Below are positions 6,760-14,372 of a stretch of 19,116 nucleotides of DNA, piece by piece (the stretch's first letter is position 1; each line of letters begins with the position of its first letter). Position numbers and translations under genes: made by a program. Source of the DNA: JBAYJY01 sp041664945 (GTDB lineage: Bacteria; UBP15; UBA6099); the NCBI GenBank assembly GCA_041664945.1, contig JBAYJY010000084.1:1-19116 (forward strand). The letters run 5' to 3'. The notes beneath the pieces are model-generated. The model made no database searches. It saw nothing but the letters and a program-made list of their open reading frames with translations, and was not told the origin of the DNA.

Positions 6760-8067
6760 ATGAGAATAGACATGTCGACAACAGTGGGGCTGATGGCGAA
6801 TTTAAACGCCAGTAGTTCTGCGTTGTCGAAAAGCCTCGAACGTCTTTCGACCGGGCGCAGGATAAATAAGTCGTCTGATGATCCGTCAGGCACGGGGCAG
6901 ATGAATTACGCCAAGGGGCAAACCGGCGGTTTGCGGATGGCGAATGAGAGTCTTGAGGAGGCATATTGTTTTCTCAAGATACGCGCGGCGGCGATGGATG
7001 AGGTTCAGGACGCGATTTTAAGGATTCGTGACCTTGCGGTGCGCGCCTCATCGGACGCGACGCTGACAGATACGCAAAGAGCGAACATGACGACAGAGGC
7101 CGAAGGCCTCGTTGATTCGATAAATCTGATAAATGACACGACAAAGTTTGCCGGGAAGAAAGTATTCGATGTCGGTTTCGACCAGGTTCCGGGCGGTTTC
7201 TCTGCGTTCAATCATCCCGGCAAAAAAACGCTTTCGGTGGACCTTGCGGCGTATGCCGCCTTAAACGGAGGCGTCGCTACTATTACTTCCGCATGGTACG
7301 ACGGCGCAGCCGCTTTCCCGGACATGAATCTTTTGTCGCCCGACGGCACGGAAGCGTTCGGTTATCTTTATGTTGCGCATGGAGCCGGATTGGGCGTCGA
7401 AGTGTACGAAGGCGGCCCCGGAGCGCAAACTGTGAATTTTGGAGACCCTGACGGAGGCGGGCTGCCGGCCGGAACGATGAACACAGCGACCCAGGTTCAG
7501 TATTCCGGATACACGGGAGCCGCTGTAGGCACATGGGTGGAGGAGACCTTCACGGTAACAAATCCTCAGGCCGGGATGTGGACAATCATAATCGACAACG
7601 AGGCCGCGGCGCCGAGATATTATGGAATATTCGTAAACGAACCGGCTGTGGACCCGAATCCGCACGATGTCGTAATGACCACCGCCAACAATGTGGATAC
7701 CGACACGGAATTTCATCTCGGCCAATATGAAGTGGACTCTCTGGCGGTAGGCGTCAGTTCGGCGATGAGCACGGTCTCGGCGGCTTTGCAGACATTAAGC
7801 GGCCTTGATTCAGCTTTGTTCACGCTTGGCAAGCGGCAGACGGACAATAACGCGCTGATGAGCACGGTTGAGAAGCTCATAAACGAGAACAATGTTCAGA
7901 TAATGAATATCGAAGGTTTCCGCTCAAGGATCGAGGATGCTGATATGGCGGGCGAAGTTACGTCGTTTGCGCGCTCATCGATTATCGCCAAATCCTCAGC
8001 GAACATGATCACCGCCAACACCGACCGGCTCCGGCAGGCCGCAAGCATGCTTATAGGGTCGATTTAA
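6760..8067 (+). CDS. Flagellin with a beta-sandwich insert
   Basis: Filament subunit of the flagellum, 435 aa from ATG 6760 (GAAGG at 6748-6752, 7-base gap). A longer frame from TTG 6664 would add an Arg/Glu-rich leader that no flagellin has and that is the mRNA leader. Residues 1-140 are the D0/D1 N-terminal helices: 'LSKSLERLSTGRRINKSSDD', then 'ILRIRDLAVRASSDATLT'. Residues ~340-435 are the C-terminal D1/D0 helices with 'SRIEDADMAGEVTSFARS'. Between them, ~150-330 is a hypervariable insert rich in Gly, aromatic residues and short strands; 'MNLLSPDG' followed by 'FTVTNPQAGMWTIIIDN' resembles the P-domain/pre-peptidase C-terminal type of beta-sandwich found in secreted proteases. Cys70 in the D1 helix is unusual, as flagellins mostly lack Cys. 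No other flagellar genes are in the window. Confidence 0.93.
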   Translation: MRIDMSTTVGLMANLNASSSALSKSLERLSTGRRINKSSDDPSGTGQMNYAKGQTGGLRMANESLEEAYCFLKIRAAAMDEVQDAILRIRDLAVRASSDATLTDTQRANMTTEAEGLVDSINLINDTTKFAGKKVFDVGFDQVPGGFSAFNHPGKKTLSVDLAAYAALNGGVATITSAWYDGAAAFPDMNLLSPDGTEAFGYLYVAHGAGLGVEVYEGGPGAQTVNFGDPDGGGLPAGTMNTATQVQYSGYTGAAVGTWVEETFTVTNPQAGMWTIIIDNEAAAPRYYGIFVNEPAVDPNPHDVVMTTANNVDTDTEFHLGQYEVDSLAVGVSSAMSTVSAALQTLSGLDSALFTLGKRQTDNNALMSTVEKLINENNVQIMNIEGFRSRIEDADMAGEVTSFARSSIIAKSSANMITANTDRLRQAASMLIGSI

Positions 8068-8254
8068 CAGGTTCACTAATATAATACGGATATATTTTCG
8101 CTTCAATTTCTCCCTGAAACGCTATTTTCATGATAAAATCCAAAGCAGTTTATTTGTATTTATGTGAATATCGAGTCGATCGCCGGCGCTGTTGCGTTTC
8201 CGGCATTAAAAACCGCCGATTATTGCATTCGGCGCACTGGAAGGAAGAAATCTA

Positions 8255-9682
8255 ATGAAGCACACCACAATCATAGCGACGATCGGACCTGCTTCAGAAA
8301 AAGAGGAAACGATTGAAAAGCTGGCCCGCGCCGGGGTCAATGTTTTCAGGATGAATTTTTCGCATGGCGACTATGCGAGCCACAAAAAAGTATTCAAGGC
8401 AATCAGGCGCGTTTCGGAAAAGCTGAACAGCCATATCGGGATATTGCAGGATCTGCAGGGGCCGAAGATACGCGTGGGCTTGATGGCGGGCGGCGCGGCA
8501 CAGATCGCCGACGGGTCGGAATTGACGATTGTTACGAAGGAAATCGAAGGCAACTCCTGCCAGATCTCGACTACGTACAAGCATCTTCCGAAGGATATAA
8601 AAGCGGGCGACCGCATATTGCTTGATGACGGCAATTTGGAACTGACGGCGATTAAGGCCGGAAAAGATTACGTGTGCGCGCGTGTCGTGCACGGCGGGCT
8701 GCTCAAATCGCACAAAGGCATCAATCTTCCGGGCGTCAGCGTGAGCGCGCCGTCGCTTACGCCGAAGGACCTTGCTGACATGAAATACGGGCTTGAGCTT
8801 GGGGTAGACATGCTGGCGATTTCGTTCGTGAGGAAGCCTGAAGACATAATTCAGGCGCGAAATCTGATAAAAAAGCATGGCGGCGATGTTCCGATTGTGG
8901 CGAAGATCGAGAGGCCGGAGGCGATAAAAAATCTGAAGGGAATTCTTGAAGCTACGGACTGCATAATGATAGCGCGCGGCGACCTCGGAGTCGAAATGCC
9001 GCCGGAGAAGGTGCCCGAGTTGCAGAAGATGATGATAGAGCAGGCGAATGCGCGCGGGAAGGGAGTGATCACGGCCACTCAGATGCTTGAGTCAATGATC
9101 TCGAACCCGAGGCCGACCCGAGCCGAGGCGTCTGACGTAGCCAACGCAGTTTACGACGGCACGGGCGCTGTAATGCTTTCCGGCGAAACCGCCGCCGGCC
9201 AGTTCCCGGTCGAGGCGGTGGAGATGATGTCCCGCATCGTCAGCGAGGCGGAACACCGCGTGGTTCACAAGCTCATGTTCGAACCGACAAAGTTTCTCGT
9301 CACTGCCGCCGGCTATAGCGGCGCGATAGCGTTTGCCGCCGCGCGCTCCGCGCGTGAACTTGGCGCAAAGGCTATTGTCGCATTCACTCAAACCGGAACG
9401 ACCGCGCAGCTTATCTCGAAATTCAGGCCGGAATGTCTTATTATCGGCGCGACTCTCGACGAGCGCATCGCGCGCCGCATGAGTCTTTACTGGGGCGTCA
9501 TTCCGCTCGTGTTTAAGAAAATTCACAATACTGAAACGCTCGTTCAGGATGTCGACGAACGGATGCTTCAAACAAAGCTCGTTCGGCGCGGCGACGTTGT
9601 CGTCATCACAACCGGCGTGCCGATCGGCGCGAGCGGAACGACAAATATGATGAAAATTCACCGCATCGGCGAGCTTGACTGA
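8255..9682 (+). CDS. pyk: Pyruvate kinase
   Basis: Converts phosphoenolpyruvate and ADP to pyruvate and ATP, the last step of glycolysis, in the cytoplasm. The 475-residue length is normal for the form without an extra C-terminal PEP-utiliser domain. Visible landmarks are the N-terminal 'TTIIATIGPAS' and 'NVFRMNFSHG' (nucleotide-site Arg/Asn/Ser), the B-domain around residues 70-170, the signature 'VAKIERPEAI' with catalytic Lys217 and metal ligand Glu219, 'IARGDLGVE' with Asp243, and 'TATQMLESM'. The C-terminal domain runs from about 345 and carries 'VAFTQTGTTAQLISKFRP'. The start at ATG 8255 is set by GGAAGGAAG upstream. The 187-base gap after flagellin shows no strong terminator. The gene appears monocistronic; its partner downstream is convergent. 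Confidence 0.97.
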   Translation: MKHTTIIATIGPASEKEETIEKLARAGVNVFRMNFSHGDYASHKKVFKAIRRVSEKLNSHIGILQDLQGPKIRVGLMAGGAAQIADGSELTIVTKEIEGNSCQISTTYKHLPKDIKAGDRILLDDGNLELTAIKAGKDYVCARVVHGGLLKSHKGINLPGVSVSAPSLTPKDLADMKYGLELGVDMLAISFVRKPEDIIQARNLIKKHGGDVPIVAKIERPEAIKNLKGILEATDCIMIARGDLGVEMPPEKVPELQKMMIEQANARGKGVITATQMLESMISNPRPTRAEASDVANAVYDGTGAVMLSGETAAGQFPVEAVEMMSRIVSEAEHRVVHKLMFEPTKFLVTAAGYSGAIAFAAARSARELGAKAIVAFTQTGTTAQLISKFRPECLIIGATLDERIARRMSLYWGVIPLVFKKIHNTETLVQDVDERMLQTKLVRRGDVVVITTGVPIGASGTTNMMKIHRIGELD

Positions 9683-9864
9683 AAAGGCATTTTCGGAAGA
9701 CGGCGGCATAAATCAATTGAAAACAGCGAACTGAAGTCGGATTTCAGGATTTGAGAAATGCCGCAGATGTATTCATCGCGACTCAAAGACTCAGCGGTAA
9801 AATAATCTTTGCCACGCAAAAACGATTCAGCGTAAATAATGAAATAACCGAAGATCGGAAATGA

Positions 9865-10455
9865 CTATAGAATGAAGACTGCGGCGGCGACGACGCTGGT
9901 CCACATCTTCTGCTTGCCTTTGCCGCACTGGACGACAGAGCGCGGGCGATAGATCTTGCCCGCGATGGCCCATTCTTCCTTGCGCTGGTTCCAAGATTTG
10001 TCCGGGTCGAAGGTCAGGCCGAGCGTTGAAGCCAGCATTTCGGCGGCGAGGTCTTCGGCGAGTTCGGAAGACTGCTTGGGGCCCATTCCATACTCGTGGA
10101 CCTCGCTGAGATATCCGTATCTGTTCGAATCCATTGGCTGCGCGAGTCCGACGCCGGCGGAGACCAGTCTGCCCTGTTCGTCGGTGTCGTTGCGAGCGAT
10201 AACCGCGAACGTCACGTCTCCGGGATACAGATTCCACTTCTTCTCGCCGTTTGACTTTTTCCCTGTGAGCGCGTCGCTGCGTTTAACTATCTTGCAGTGC
10301 GGCGGGAATATGGAGGAAACCGGCACGAGGTTGAATTTTTCAATGCTTGCCTGTCTGAGAGCCAGTTCGAAGCTCGCGAGTCTCAGTTTGTGAACGCCTA
10401 TGCCTTTTGTAAAGAACATGGCTTTCGGGGTCATCGGTTTTCTTGTATCGGTCAC
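9865..10455 (-). CDS. pdaD: Pyruvoyl-dependent arginine decarboxylase
   Basis: Decarboxylates arginine to agmatine, an entry to polyamine synthesis or acid resistance, using a self-made pyruvoyl group instead of PLP. The 196-residue proenzyme shows the family layout: 'FFTKGIGVHKLRLASFELAL' near the N-terminus, then 'IEKFNLVPVSSIFPP', in which self-cleavage is expected between Ser47 and Ser48 (Ser48 becoming the pyruvoyl), then 'YPGDVTFAVIARNDTDEQGR', 'GVGLAQP' and 'GYLSEVHEYGMG'. A Lys-rich stretch at ~60-72 enlarges one loop. The start is GTG 10455, supported by AAAGAGGTG about 6 bases upstream. The metallo-beta-lactamase gene lies 94 bases upstream on the same strand, so co-transcription is plausible. 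The family is best known in archaea and chlamydiae and occurs in scattered bacteria. Confidence 0.92.
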   Translation of the reverse strand: MTDTRKPMTPKAMFFTKGIGVHKLRLASFELALRQASIEKFNLVPVSSIFPPHCKIVKRSDALTGKKSNGEKKWNLYPGDVTFAVIARNDTDEQGRLVSAGVGLAQPMDSNRYGYLSEVHEYGMGPKQSSELAEDLAAEMLASTLGLTFDPDKSWNQRKEEWAIAGKIYRPRSVVQCGKGKQKMWTSVVAAAVFIL

Positions 10456-10549
10456 AGACCACCTCTTTAATGCGCCGCGTCGCTCACCGGTTGTCCGCGG
10501 AAGTATTTAAACCGGCCACTAAGCTATTAATCATACAATCTTGTCGGAA

Positions 10550-11392
10550 TCATGCAATGTCAAATTGAAAAATATTTCCGACATTGCAGAATTGAGTCTT
10601 GCCGCCGAATGCCTGGAGGAGCGGCGCGGCGGCTCTTACGCCCGTGCAATGGGCCGGTCCGACGATCTTTGGATCAAGTTCTTTAAGGGCGTCCACCGTC
10701 TTCGAAATCTGCGTTTCCGGCGCGCGTTCGAGGTGCAGGCCGCCGATTATCGCGTGGATTTTCTTCTTTCCGGTGATTTCCATAGCGTGGAGCGCGGTGT
10801 TGATGGCTCCCCTGTGCGCGCAGCCGAGCAGTATTACCAACCCTTCGGCGGCATCGAACACAAGCGCCTGATCGTCAGCGAGCGGGTCGGGCATTTCCTT
10901 GCCGTTTTTTCTAATGTATAGCATTGGTTCGATTTTCTCGAAATCTGTCTTCATCGGAATCTCGCCTGTCGTCGTTATGCCCGGCGTGATTTCGGCCGGC
11001 CCGGTTTCGAGCCGGATCTTCACGCCCTTTTGTTCGAGATAATCCTTTTTATAAGAAATTCCGATCGGCACAAAGCCGTGAACGGGATGCATCGCGATTT
11101 TATCGTCGAAGGCGTCCGGATGCGCGATCAGTTCGAACGAGGCGCCGGCGTCGAGCAGCGCCTGAAGGCCGCCTGTATGGTCGTAGTGGCCGTGGCTGAG
11201 GACGACAGAGCTGATTTTTTTAAGGTCGGCGCCCATACGCGCCGCATTGTTCGCGAGAGCGAGGCCTTGTCCGACGTCGAACATGAACGATTTTTCGCCC
11301 GCCTCGATCAGGAACGCAAGCCCGTGTTCAGCGAGCTGGCCAATGCCGGTCGGCGCCGTGTTCTCAGACAGTGTCGTAATTTTAATTTTCAT
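10550..11392 (-). CDS. Metallo-beta-lactamase-fold hydrolase (COG1237-like)
   Basis: A 280-residue cytoplasmic protein of the metallo-beta-lactamase superfamily. The metal motif is H-x-H-x-D-H as 'SHGHYDHTGG' (His67, His69, Asp71, His72), with later ligand regions 'LLGCAHRGAINT' and 'VGPAHCTG', and 'IIGGLHLERAP' between them. This arrangement fits the group often annotated as dihydropterin ribofuranosylaminobenzene phosphate synthase-like (COG1237), where the archaeal member acts in methanopterin synthesis; in bacteria the substrate is generally unknown, so no reaction is claimed. The start at ATG 11392 has GGAGGA 7 bases upstream. TATAAT (11423-11428, minus strand) may be its -10 box, but no good -35 box sits 16-18 bases above. 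The arginine decarboxylase follows 94 bases downstream. Confidence 0.88.
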   Translation of the reverse strand: MKIKITTLSENTAPTGIGQLAEHGLAFLIEAGEKSFMFDVGQGLALANNAARMGADLKKISSVVLSHGHYDHTGGLQALLDAGASFELIAHPDAFDDKIAMHPVHGFVPIGISYKKDYLEQKGVKIRLETGPAEITPGITTTGEIPMKTDFEKIEPMLYIRKNGKEMPDPLADDQALVFDAAEGLVILLGCAHRGAINTALHAMEITGKKKIHAIIGGLHLERAPETQISKTVDALKELDPKIVGPAHCTGVRAAAPLLQAFGGKTQFCNVGNIFQFDIA

Positions 11393-11560
11393 TTGAATTC
11401 CTCCGAAGCGTTTTTGCAGCTAATTATATATTCAATTGTCAATTAGATACATTAACACAATATGGAAGGCGCGGCGACTGTCGAACGAAAAATGTAGCTA
11501 TGGTACAAACGTTTTCATAAGAAAATAGTTTGAATGCACGGGCTGATGGGAAAGAATATG

Positions 11561-11640
11561 ATAGAAAGGCAAACCGCCTGAAAAGGCGGGACGCAAAGCC
11601 GACGGACCTAAGGTGAATGCTAAGGTGGCCGGGCTGCCGC
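11561..11640 (+). promoter_or_regulatory. Cyclic-di-GMP class I (GEMM-I) riboswitch
   Basis: The conserved parts of the class I cyclic-di-GMP aptamer are present in order. GGCAAACC (11568-11575) comes first, then a stem GCCT/AGGC capped by a GAAA tetraloop, then GGGACGCAAAGCC, then GGACCTAAGG (tetraloop receptor side), a second stem, and GGTGGCCGGGCTGCC closing the aptamer. It sits about 95 bases before the start codon of the lipoprotein gene at 11735, same strand. The downstream expression platform is not clear: no hairpin followed by a U-run is seen before the RBS, so control of translation or a less canonical platform is possible. Direction of control (on or off) cannot be read from the sequence. 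Confidence 0.92.
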
Positions 11641-11734
11641 AGGGGCGGGCGTTAACGTTCAGCAACCCCCCCGTTTGCCAACCACGACCTCACTCCCGGC
11701 TTAACGTTGCCCGAAATTTAAGAAGGTGGCCATT

Positions 11735-13870
11735 ATGAAAACCTCGATGAGAATAAATTTCACGGCAATGATAGCGGCGGCGGCGATTTTAGCCGCGTTC
11801 GCCTTTCTGGCGGGATGCGGCGGAAACGCCGGTTTCAATCCGCCGGCGGCGACGGCTGTTTCGCAAAACACCGACGGCGCGCTGTCCGCGGCGAAAGAAG
11901 AAGTTTATTTCGATATCGACATAGAAAACGCCGACGGCAGAACCGCCGGCCGTTTCGCAATGGAAACAGCCTCATCGCAACTCACGGATATTCTCGCGCT
12001 CAAGACATCGATTGAAAACCTTCCCAACAAAGCGTTCGCGAAAGCCCCGAAAATCAAAATTATGATGGGCGAGATGAAAAGAAGGCGGCTGGCGAGAATC
12101 ACGGAACAGATAGCTTGGGAAGTGAAACGCGGCAATCTCAAAACGGCGGAAAAATGGATCGAAAGAAAGCTTATCCCGCGAGTCGACGGTTGCAGCGGCG
12201 GCAAGGATAAAGACGATTATATTCTCGACTGCGCGGCAAAAACGGCGGCGTACAACAACGCGATGGAATTAAAATCGGCGATTGAAAACTATCAGGCCGC
12301 GAATCCCAAACACGGACGATATAATAGCCGCGCCGCAAATATCAGCCTCGCGGAATTCAAAACCGCCATTCTGGAGAAAATCAATAATCTGAAGACTTAT
12401 ATCAACGGTCTGCCGGGCGCGGCGTTTTCGGGCGTTGTAGCCGATCCGCGCGGAACGCTTCTCGATGTTCTGACGATCGCAGCGAACTACGCGCTGGACG
12501 GCCGCTTCGACGACGTTAAGGAAGAACTCATTGATAATTTCATTCATTATGTCGACGGGCTGAACGGCGACGATCTGATCGTCGACGCTACGGCGAGGGC
12601 GAACGCATACAACAGCGCGCAGGCGATCATTCAGGATGTGGCGGTGACCGCGTTGACGGTGACGCCTGTGAACGCGCGGATGGGAATCGGCGAACAACAG
12701 GTTTTCACGGCGCAGTGCACGTACTCGAACCAGTACACGGAAGATTGCGCGGCGCAAGTGATGTGGACATCGAGCAACCCCGCAGTCGGCGCAATCGACG
12801 CGACTGGAGTGTTCACGGCAGCCGCGGGGGGAACGGCGGCAATCACGGCGTCGCTCGGAGGCGTGACGAGCGCCGGCGCCCCGGTGATGGTTGAGTCGCC
12901 GTATCTGACAGATAACTTCGACGCCGGCTATCTCGACCCGGAGAAATGGAACGATTTCATGAACACCGGGACGATCGCGGTCGCCGGCGGCGCGGTGATG
13001 ATGGAAGGCCCGAGGAACCAGTATTCGGAGATCGCGACTTCTCACTACTTCAATGTCGATCCCGGCGAATTCGTAAGCTTCGAAGTCGATATAGACCTCG
13101 GGGCGAGCTACGGCGAATATTACGTCGGCGGCGTCGGGCTCACGGACAACACGTTCGCCGGAATCGCGGTCGGAGTGGCGGGCGGCAATTTCATAAACGG
13201 CACTGCGGTCTATTATGCGTCGCCGCTTCGAGGCGAGGGCGGCTCGGTTTATACCAACAACACCCGGAGTTGCAAACTGAGAGTCGATTATCAGAACGGT
13301 ATCGCGAAGGTTTTCATGGACGGCGCGCTCGTACAGACATTTGCGGCGAACCTCGACGGCAAACGCTACAATTTCTTCGTCTTCGGCAGCGCCGGATGGG
13401 ACGTATCTTCTTACAGCATGATGTTCGACAACTTCAAAACTAATCAGACATACCCCGGGGAGACAAACATTAAAATCGCGAACAACACGAATCCGTTCGC
13501 GCTCGACGGCAGCGGCGCGCTCGGCAACAACGATTCATACACGATCACGATAGAGAGCGCCCCCGGCAGGACAGTCGAGGGCGGAATCATCAATCCGGAC
13601 GATCTCAGCTATATCGTTCCTCCCGCTCCGCTCACGGAAGTCGCGCCGGGACTGTATGAAAGGACCGGGGATCTGCCGCTTCTTTCGGCGACTCAGCTTG
13701 CGGCGACAGGCAGCGACGACGGCTACAGCGCGATAACTCTGCACACCCGCCGCATTGCGGTGGCAGGCGCGCCTGTTTCAAGAAAATCAGCGGCGGCCTC
13801 CACAATTGCTCATCCGCTTCTGAGGATTTTCCCTGCGAACATCCTTCCGGCAGAAATATCGGCTGAATAA
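11735..13870 (+). CDS. Multidomain surface lipoprotein: helical repeats, Ig-like group 2, lectin-like domain
   Basis: A 711-residue predicted outer-surface or periplasmic lipoprotein. The start is ATG 11735 (AAGAAGG 8 bases upstream); a GTG at 11726 overlaps that RBS. The signal peptide ends in the lipobox 'LAGC' with Cys28. Two Lys/Glu- and Ala-rich helical units follow (~88-180 and ~219-300), each with 'LK-(T/S)-x-I-x-(N/G)-L-P' near the start, 'VDG' and 'A-x-A-Y-N-(N/S)-A' near the end; they loosely recall FIMAH-type helical domains. Residues ~306-387 are a bacterial Ig-like group 2 domain ('LTVTPVNARMGIGEQQVFTA', 'MWTSSNPAVGAID'). Residues ~390-567 look like a concanavalin/LamG-type lectin domain ('DNFDAGYLDPEKWND' to 'MMFDNFKTN'). 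The last 140 residues are unrecognised. The riboswitch upstream ties expression to cyclic-di-GMP, which suggests adhesion or matrix work. A terminator follows. Confidence 0.85.
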   Translation: MKTSMRINFTAMIAAAAILAAFAFLAGCGGNAGFNPPAATAVSQNTDGALSAAKEEVYFDIDIENADGRTAGRFAMETASSQLTDILALKTSIENLPNKAFAKAPKIKIMMGEMKRRRLARITEQIAWEVKRGNLKTAEKWIERKLIPRVDGCSGGKDKDDYILDCAAKTAAYNNAMELKSAIENYQAANPKHGRYNSRAANISLAEFKTAILEKINNLKTYINGLPGAAFSGVVADPRGTLLDVLTIAANYALDGRFDDVKEELIDNFIHYVDGLNGDDLIVDATARANAYNSAQAIIQDVAVTALTVTPVNARMGIGEQQVFTAQCTYSNQYTEDCAAQVMWTSSNPAVGAIDATGVFTAAAGGTAAITASLGGVTSAGAPVMVESPYLTDNFDAGYLDPEKWNDFMNTGTIAVAGGAVMMEGPRNQYSEIATSHYFNVDPGEFVSFEVDIDLGASYGEYYVGGVGLTDNTFAGIAVGVAGGNFINGTAVYYASPLRGEGGSVYTNNTRSCKLRVDYQNGIAKVFMDGALVQTFAANLDGKRYNFFVFGSAGWDVSSYSMMFDNFKTNQTYPGETNIKIANNTNPFALDGSGALGNNDSYTITIESAPGRTVEGGIINPDDLSYIVPPAPLTEVAPGLYERTGDLPLLSATQLAATGSDDGYSAITLHTRRIAVAGAPVSRKSAAASTIAHPLLRIFPANILPAEISAE

Positions 13871-13898
13871 CGGTCTTTAGTAGAAATGAAACACACAG

Positions 13899-13927
13899 GC
13901 GCCGCTCTATAGCGGCGCTTTGCTTTT
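13899..13927 (+). terminator. Intrinsic terminator after the lipoprotein gene
   Basis: An 8-bp stem GCGCCGCT/AGCGGCGC with loop CTAT is followed by TTTGCTTTT. It lies 29 bases beyond the lipoprotein stop codon and separates that unit from the giant gene downstream, which therefore needs its own promoter. Confidence 0.85.
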
Positions 13928-14205
13928 AAATATGATCGTTCATTCGTAACAGCATTAATATGCAACTGGCGCTAATGCGCCCTACTCCTTAAATAATACT
14001 TAATATGCATAGCGCAATACGTTGCGCTAATAAGCAAATTATAAGCGCAATCATTTGCATCACAATATATTTGTTGGAACAAAAACCCCAAATAATAAGC
14101 GATAACAATGATCACGCCGCCGCTTGAATATCTGGCATGAATTTTGATATGTAAATATACTGTAATTGACAAATACAGAGTATGGTAAAAACGGAGCGTC
14201 GGCAA
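13928..14205. other. A+T-rich intergenic region with a cluster of short palindromes
   Basis: The region carries four small stem-loops in ~105 bases: GCAT-taat-ATGC (13952-13963), GGCGC-taat-GCGCC (13968-13981), AGCGCAA-tacg-TTGCGCT (14011-14028) and GCGCAA-tcat-TTGC (14045-14058). The motifs GCGCTAAT and GCGCAAT recur. A TTGACA at 14166-14171 has no -10 box at normal spacing. No coding frame or known RNA family is recognised here. Confidence 0.45.
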
Positions 14206-14355
14206 ATGAGTAAGTTGAAAGTAGAAACGCTAAACAATAAAGTAAATGCGATACTAATGACGGCAAACACATGCATTAGCAGAGCTATTAATAATAGTGG
14301 CAATAACACCGCGCTCATAGGGCGCCAATTGAATAAACACGATGTGAACGCATAA
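14206..14355 (+). CDS. Possible 49-aa ORF upstream of the giant gene
   Basis: The frame runs from ATG 14206 to TAA 14353-14355. It has GGAG nine bases upstream of the ATG and ends 17 bases before the giant gene's start. The product, starting 'MSKLKVETLNNKVNAILM', is hydrophilic, has no signal peptide and matches no family I know. Base composition is A+T-rich, like intergenic DNA and unlike the next gene. It could be a small protein, a translated leader or chance. Confidence 0.25.
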   Translation: MSKLKVETLNNKVNAILMTANTCISRAINNSGNNTALIGRQLNKHDVNA

Positions 14356-14372
14356 AGAATCGGGTGAGGAAT

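Noticed and set aside
11641..11720. Intrinsic terminator as the riboswitch expression platform
   Set aside because: Run of C's can pair with upstream G's, but no stable stem followed by a U-run is present.
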